Below are positions 58,378-64,000 of a DNA stretch of 64,000 bases, piece by piece. Position numbers and translations under genes: made by a program. Below the pieces are notes generated by a model that was not told the origin of the DNA, did no database searches, and saw only the letters and a program-made list of their open reading frames with translations. Every line of letters begins with the position of its first letter. The first letter of the stretch is position 1. Origin of the DNA: Ilyonectria destructans (lineage: Eukaryota > Ascomycota > Sordariomycetes > Hypocreales > Nectriaceae). The stretch is taken from contig JAHEWK010000007.1 of the NCBI GenBank assembly GCA_020740775.1, forward strand, positions 1,426,001 through 1,490,000, in the 5' to 3' direction.

Positions 58378-60309
58378 CTAAGCCCTCTCGGCGTCGTTGT
58401 CCGCGATCTTGTTCTCAAGAGCGTTGGGCTGGTTAGTACCCTTGTATGTAGACTTCTTGAGCATGTTCCATTTGTCCTCTTCCGAATCCAAGTTCTTGAA
58501 ACAGAACCAAAACGCGACGCCACCTACTAAGGAGATGCAGGCGACGACGGTGTAGTTCCACACCAGCAGAGGGTCGCTGGAGAGGGGAACGAAAGCCTGG
58601 CCAATGGCAGCGGAGACGGCACTCATGAACAAGTTCACACTCATGACGAGGGACTTCATGTTCTCGGGGGCCTTGGAGTAGGCGTACTCGTATGAGGTGA
58701 CGTTGGTGAAGATCTCAGCGAGACCGATCAGGATGTAGGGCAGAGACTGAGCCCAGACGTTGATAGGGGCGGCCGCGCAGTCCGGGTCGTTTGCGTGCCA
58801 GCCGCAAGGGCCCATCTTGTAGATGTAGTACTGCATGACAGCAGAGGCGACCATGGACAGGGCAGCGATGATGAAACCGGTAGTCATACGCTTGATGGGG
58901 GTGAAGGCGATACCCAACTTGCGGAGGCCGGGGTAGAGGACGTGGTCGATGATGGGGATCATGATCACAATAGAGATGGGGTTGAGGTTCTGAATGACGT
59001 CGTTGGGGGTTCCGTGCAACTGCATGGTAGAAGCCTGGGTGGTGAGGTTACCGGTCATCTGGTTGTAGGCGAGGAAGAAGACGGGGAGGAAGAGGAAGAC
59101 CTTGCAGGCCTTGAGACCGCGGCGGACTTCGTCAACCCAGGCATCATCATAGGTCATCCAGTCAGGGCGTTCGCCAACAGGGACGTTGGAGGGCTTGGCC
59201 AGGTCCCAGTTCAACTTGAAGGGCTTGCACCGCTTCTGAACGAAGACAAACATGTGCATGAACTTAGAGAGCACGGACCCGGTAGGTGGTGAGAGCTTGT
59301 AGTTCTTCTTGTTGATGGCAAGGACGATGGGCGCGATCAGGAACATAGCGGTAGGAATCAAGAAAGCGAGCCAGAATCCAACGTATTTCTCAACATAGAC
59401 CTTTTTTGAGCAGTTAGCAATGCTGTGGAAAGTTTTGGGAGCTTGTTATCTTACCATTCCGATCTGACCGGCCAAGGAGCCAACATTAATGCAAAGATAA
59501 AAATATAAGAATATGCGGGTATTTGTGACGGCAGGGTCGACGATAACTCGTTCGCCGTTCTGTACCTCTACCCTCATTCGTACATCTTCGTTCTGCTCGG
59601 CGAGTAGGGGCGAGACGTTGGCCTTGAAGAAGCCAGTACCAACGCAGAGAGTGAGGAGACCGATGATGAAGGCAGCAAAGGCGGAATCAGGCTTGACGAT
59701 GACACCGGGTGCAGAGGCAGCAACGAGAACAACGTGAGCAATAGTTGAGATACCAATGGCAATGTGAATAGTCCAGAAACGACCGAGGCGGGCATCAGCA
59801 ACCCAGGCACTAGGCGAGTTGTTAGTTGGCGGGTTTTACAGCATAGAGGTCAAAAGAACTTACCCGACGAGGGGCATCAGGTAAGCAAAGAACTGGTTGA
59901 AAAGAGACAAGGCCTGAGCAGCCTGAGCGCCCATGTTTAGGGCACCGGCCTGAGCATCGGCGGCCGAGGGGTCCACCGGAGCACCGGTGGTGGAGCCCTC
60001 GGGGAGAGGCTGGGCGATGAAGTTGGTGTAGAGAACGGACGAGCCGTAGTATGAGAATCGCTCGCACAACTCGACGAAGGCGATGGTGTACATGCTCCAT
60101 TTGATCACACCCGAGACACGGCGCAGGGTGCGCAGGTCCTCCTCGGTGGGCGTGTCATCGTGGTCGTCGCCGCTGACCGACTGCGAGTCCAAGTGCATCT
60201 CCTTGTTCATGGAGCCATGGGCGGGGATCTGGGGGATGCCGTGCGTCTCGGGGTCGACGAGCCCGGACTGCGCAATGGCGTCGTTGTCGAGGTTGATGGT
60301 GGTGGTCAT
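58378..60309 (-). CDS. PTR2-family proton-coupled peptide transporter
   Basis: Exons 60309..59864, 59809..59455 and 59400..58378 give 607 residues; both introns are 54 nt. The start at 60309 was taken because it opens the typical hydrophilic N-terminus; an in-frame ATG at 60333 adds eight residues. Residues 80-84 (ELCER in VELCERFSYYG) are the ExxER proton-coupling motif of the POT family. GFFKANVSPLLAEQ is the second family signature, and FVPLSSDPLLVWNYT lies in the last third. The protein should import di- and tripeptides across the plasma membrane with protons. All frames are intact. Confidence 0.92.
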
Positions 60310-63300
60310 GATGGGCAATGAACTGCCTGTCAAGATTCGTCTGCTCTGGCCCGCAAAGGGGATTTGATAGCAGAGAGGATGAGGAGAGGAGGAGACCTGA
60401 GAGAGGGATGGAGACGAGAGGGACCAGAAACAGAGACGAGAGGATCCCAGGAGCAGATCTTATATCAATCCGTGATCCAACGTTGTCTCCATACTACACG
60501 GCTAGACCGTCGCCACCGGTTCGCAGAGGGAGCTGGCCTACAGCCGCAAATGATAATGCATGCGACCATCCCCGGTGATCCCAGACCACCCCGGACAAGG
60601 CGCGGAGAAGGCAGTCTAGTTGCACTAGAGTTAGGCAATGGCCTTATCGGGCAGGTCGCCCACGCGACTAAGACGGGACAGCCAGAAAAAGGCTGATTCG
60701 ACGAAGGCCCCTGCGAACAAAAGTCCCGGCCCCGGTTCCATCAGTTCAAACCCCCCAAGCTGTATAGCTTCTATTGGAGATGGGAATACTAGGGAGGGGG
60801 GTGGGGACGTTTGGTGGTTAGCCTCTAGAGGTGGCCCAACCGGCCGGGAACAGCAGCACGCACAGCACGCGACAGGGGGCGGACTCCGGGGTGGGGCCCT
60901 GGACGGCCGGGGTCGCCAAGACACCAAGCCCACAAGCGTCTTCGGTCCTACTCGGCGGCAGGGTTAGGCCGAAGAGGGAAGGTGGCAAGACATGAGGTTT
61001 CGCTGCCAGGTCCTGATCCTACGACGACAGCGCGGCGAGGGAGGCAACTTTGGCAAGGAGGCAATAGGCATTGGGTATTGGATATCCCGAGCGAATGATT
61101 CGATCGATGGATGCAACAGAACGCCGCAGAGAGCACCTCATTCGGGGACTTCTGAGATTGAGGGTGTCATGACACGGAGATCTCATCATGGCCGCTCAGC
61201 TGCTTCGTGGTTTCTGGTCCTTCTGGAACCCCATCCGCCTCCGTCGATGAAACCTTGCCTCCCGGGATCGAAAGAAAAGAGAGATAACGTAGGGCCGAAG
61301 CACGACGACCGACGAGGGTCATCCTGGCAGACCAGAAGTGGTTGCGTCTACGTCCGCGTCTACACATGTCCACCTCACCTCTGCTCACCCGAATAATGGC
61401 ATCTCGGCTGTTAGACGATATACGGCCTCACTCTCCCATAGCCAGTACGCTACAAACAATCCCATCCCTGATTATTCGTTCCTCGGCTGTCTCAGAGCCG
61501 CCCAGAACCGGCTGCATAAAAGTGATCGGGTGGCGCATCATATGCCGAGGCCTGCCTCACCCGCCCTGCATTTCGCAACGGCCAACGCCGCCGGAAATAG
61601 ACTGGGCATGTAGCCACCGGGGTGCCCAGAGACGACGGCCTTGCGACGACGAAGAGGGTGTCATGGCCTGGTTTTCCGGGCTGCACGCCACGGGCATCGC
61701 CCGGCTCCGAGATTTGCAGTATCGCGATGCGACCCGGGGCGTGTGATTGGCTCCAGCCTCAAGTTTTGGGGTCGGGCTAGCCGTGTGTGGCGGTGCTGTG
61801 GCAAAGGAGATCTTTTCTGTGGCGTTTCGAGATTGCGTTTGTGGCTTGAAGCACGTTTTTAAGCTCTCGGGTTTTATCCAGTTTTTGTGTCTAGGGGAGG
61901 CGAATTGCAAAAACTACGAATGCAGTGGCCTGAGATGCCACAGGTTGCCTCGGCTTTCGGATACGGGCTGCTTGATGGCAGCAAAAGATCAGCGAAGAGG
62001 CCGTGTACCAACTGCAAGGAGTAGAAGCAAGGACAAGGAGGCGAAATGTGGCGTCCCTCCTTGGCGCGAGACCTGCAGTCCAGGCCAAGTCCTCTTGCAG
62101 CACCACCACCCGTAAAAATATACGGCAGCCGATGCCATTCTGCTTGGCGATGCCTTGGCGATGCACTTTCCCCTGGTCCTCTCAGGTGTTTTTGCATTTC
62201 ACATTTCGCATCGTGCATTCAGTCCGTATCCAAGTTTACAAATCCCAGATACAAGCGGTATTGCACCATATCCCATGTTTCCCCCATCGCCACTCTCATC
62301 TCCCCGACAATAGCACCATATTTCTGCACAACTCACTGCCTAAAGAAATCGATATTCTCAAACGCATAAACCCGCACAACACTTGCGTGATCTTCCAGCA
62401 TGTCACCACCAGCAGGTTATCGCAAAGTGGTGCGGGCCTCTCCCCTCTGATGTAACCGTAACCTTCCTAAAGAGGGTTGGAGCTTGGCGGTCTGTTACGC
62501 GTCGGCCGCTTCTACGGCGGCAAAGCTGAAGGCGTGGACCGATTATTCCCAGCGCTGTGGCATGTCTGCTCCTGTATTCCCAATCATGAATATGACTTAT
62601 TTGCGGGGTGCAAGACGGCGTTGAATACCGAGAGGCGAAAGAGGCAAAGGGGCAAGAGAGATAGGCAATCAATGGAATGTCAGCTTGCAACAGAGTTAGT
62701 GCGCGGCCAGCGGTCTATCCCAAGTGGTAGGTAGCATTGCCAATCGCCCGCAACATCTCAACGCCTCACCCCGCCGCCATCTCTCCACAGCAGTCCACGC
62801 GTCTCAAATCCTGCTTTCTAGACGCCCCTAGTGAAATCACAGGCGTGGTCATTCTAAGGTTCGCGACTCATCCCCAGATTCAGAATACATCTCTCGTAAA
62901 AAGGCAACCTTGTTTTCTTCCCCAGCTTCCCCATTGAGACTCTCGCCAGTCTGGGGTTTGTGGGGAAACCCGACGGCAGCCGAACCAAGAGTGCGGAAAG
63001 GAAGCCCACGATGGCGTTTTTCACGTAATGTTGGCGTCCAGGCTGGGTGTTGGTTGGCCGATTGAACGCCTGGAGTTACAAATTGTCGCCTCACAAGTTC
63101 AGCCGTATAGCGCCTCCACAGTCGTCCGTCCCGCAAAGCTAGCGGCTGTCGTTCTTCTGGCGGCAGAAGGTCTCGGGGAACTTTTGGAGCCCCAATGGAG
63201 CAACGATCTGTGCATGTAACCTGCCGCCCCAGCCCTTGCCCCCTCCCCTCAAGGACCTTTGTCTAGCGCCGGTGCTTGGAGCTCGAGCCTCTAGCAAAGG

Positions 63301-64000
63301 ACCCCCGCCCATTCGGAAGAAAGAATGGAGACTAGGGGACCAGGCCCCGGACAGCCATGCGACAGAGCGGAGCGGAAGACGGCGGTGTGGGGCGCCAAGG
63401 CCTGCACTTGCGGCGCTGTCCGTCTTGGACTTTTGAAGGTTGCTCCATCGACTACGACGACATCACGACTATTGACTGGATACTACGCAGTACTATCTCT
63501 CTCAGTCACTCTATCAATGTGATACGTACAACGCACACTAATTGGCTAGCATCTCCATCCCAGATACCAACCCCCTTCCAAGCTTGCTTCGGCTTCTGTC
63601 GCTTACGCACTCTTGCGGCACGGCGAGCAGAGCCGCAGCCACTTCCAGGATACAAGACGAACTATTCGTCTTCGTTTACGCTAGGATACGCACCCTTCTT
63701 TACTGGGCTTCAGTCGAAATAAGCGTCTGAGTGAGATTTATTACACAGCGTAGCTCGGAAGACGGCACCGCTGATGGTCATCACTTTGACTTACAAGGAA
63801 CCACACGACACTCGCGGTGTCAGCAAATTCCCAAGTAGGTAGGTCCTGGAGTCATTTCCCCTCTCTCCTCTCTCCTTGGGCCGAATAGAGCCACGGCCCA
63901 ATACCGTCCATCGTCACGCAACGGTGCAGCACGTGCAAGAGACCTAGATCCTCCCCCAATCTTTTACGTAGTAAAACCCGTGCTCTCGCAAACAGCCGCC
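60310..64000. other. Long intergenic region, no supported gene
   Basis: GC-rich for most of its length, with many overlapping frames of 60-157 codons on all frames, as expected by chance at this composition. None has a family signature or a convincing start. The first 200 bases are the PTR2 promoter. The right end may be the promoter of a gene outside the window. Confidence 0.5.

Noticed and set aside
58795..59292. 165-codon plus-strand frame opposite the PTR2 gene
   Set aside because: Low-complexity antisense shadow rich in Asp, Gly and Glu.
61342..62455. Frames of 100-150 codons in the last intergenic region
   Set aside because: They overlap in several frames on both strands, as expected for GC-rich sequence, with no motif or splice-linked partner.

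Overview
The window comes from a filamentous ascomycete (Pezizomycotina), most likely a Sordariomycete such as a hypocrealean. Genes are broken by 49-75 nt GT..AG introns with CTAAC-type branch sites. The families are typical of such fungi: a NACHT-WD40 NLR, 2EXR proteins, a TRI12-like exporter, a LaeA-like methyltransferase, a PDR pump and a PTR2 transporter. The species cannot be named from the sequence. I saw no tRNA, rRNA or CRISPR array.

Layout. 0-5 kb: 3' part of a NACHT-WD40 receptor with 13 WD repeats, then a 2EXR gene on the minus strand. 5-13 kb: a 346-bp element with inverted ends, a seven-exon TRI12-like MFS exporter with a 26-nt exon, and decayed genes around it, including a broken APH-fold kinase gene. 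13-23 kb: a small secreted protein with a truncated upstream copy, a second 2EXR gene, a metallopeptidase with a jacalin-like C-terminus, and small hypothetical genes. 24-29 kb: a nine-exon gene joining a zinc finger, a P-loop GTPase-like domain, a RING finger and a patatin phospholipase. 30-35 kb: a Dal5-type anion transporter, a C2H2 zinc-finger remnant and a Kex2-type cysteine-rich secreted peptide. 36-42 kb: a relic zone with a LINE RNase H fragment, an LTR-like block and a P450 pseudogene lacking its centre; it also holds a LaeA-like methyltransferase that is intact apart from a TAA at codon 3. 43-48 kb: a full PDR pump. 48.5-50 kb: two long hairpins built from 27-30 nt repeats, each followed by a copy of the same 225-240 bp block. 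50-58 kb: mostly decayed or unrecognised sequence with small tandem duplications. 58-60.3 kb: a PTR2 peptide transporter, followed by 3.7 kb without a recognisable gene.

The mix of innate-immunity-like genes, secreted small proteins, efflux pumps and many broken genes and repeats suggests an accessory, fast-changing region. No biosynthetic gene cluster is complete: no PKS, NRPS or terpene synthase is present. The two best candidates for something undescribed are the paired repeat-built hairpins at 48.5-49.6 kb and the GTPase-RING-patatin protein at 24-29 kb. All exon boundaries were deduced by hand from frame continuity, splice signals and family recall, without a database search.
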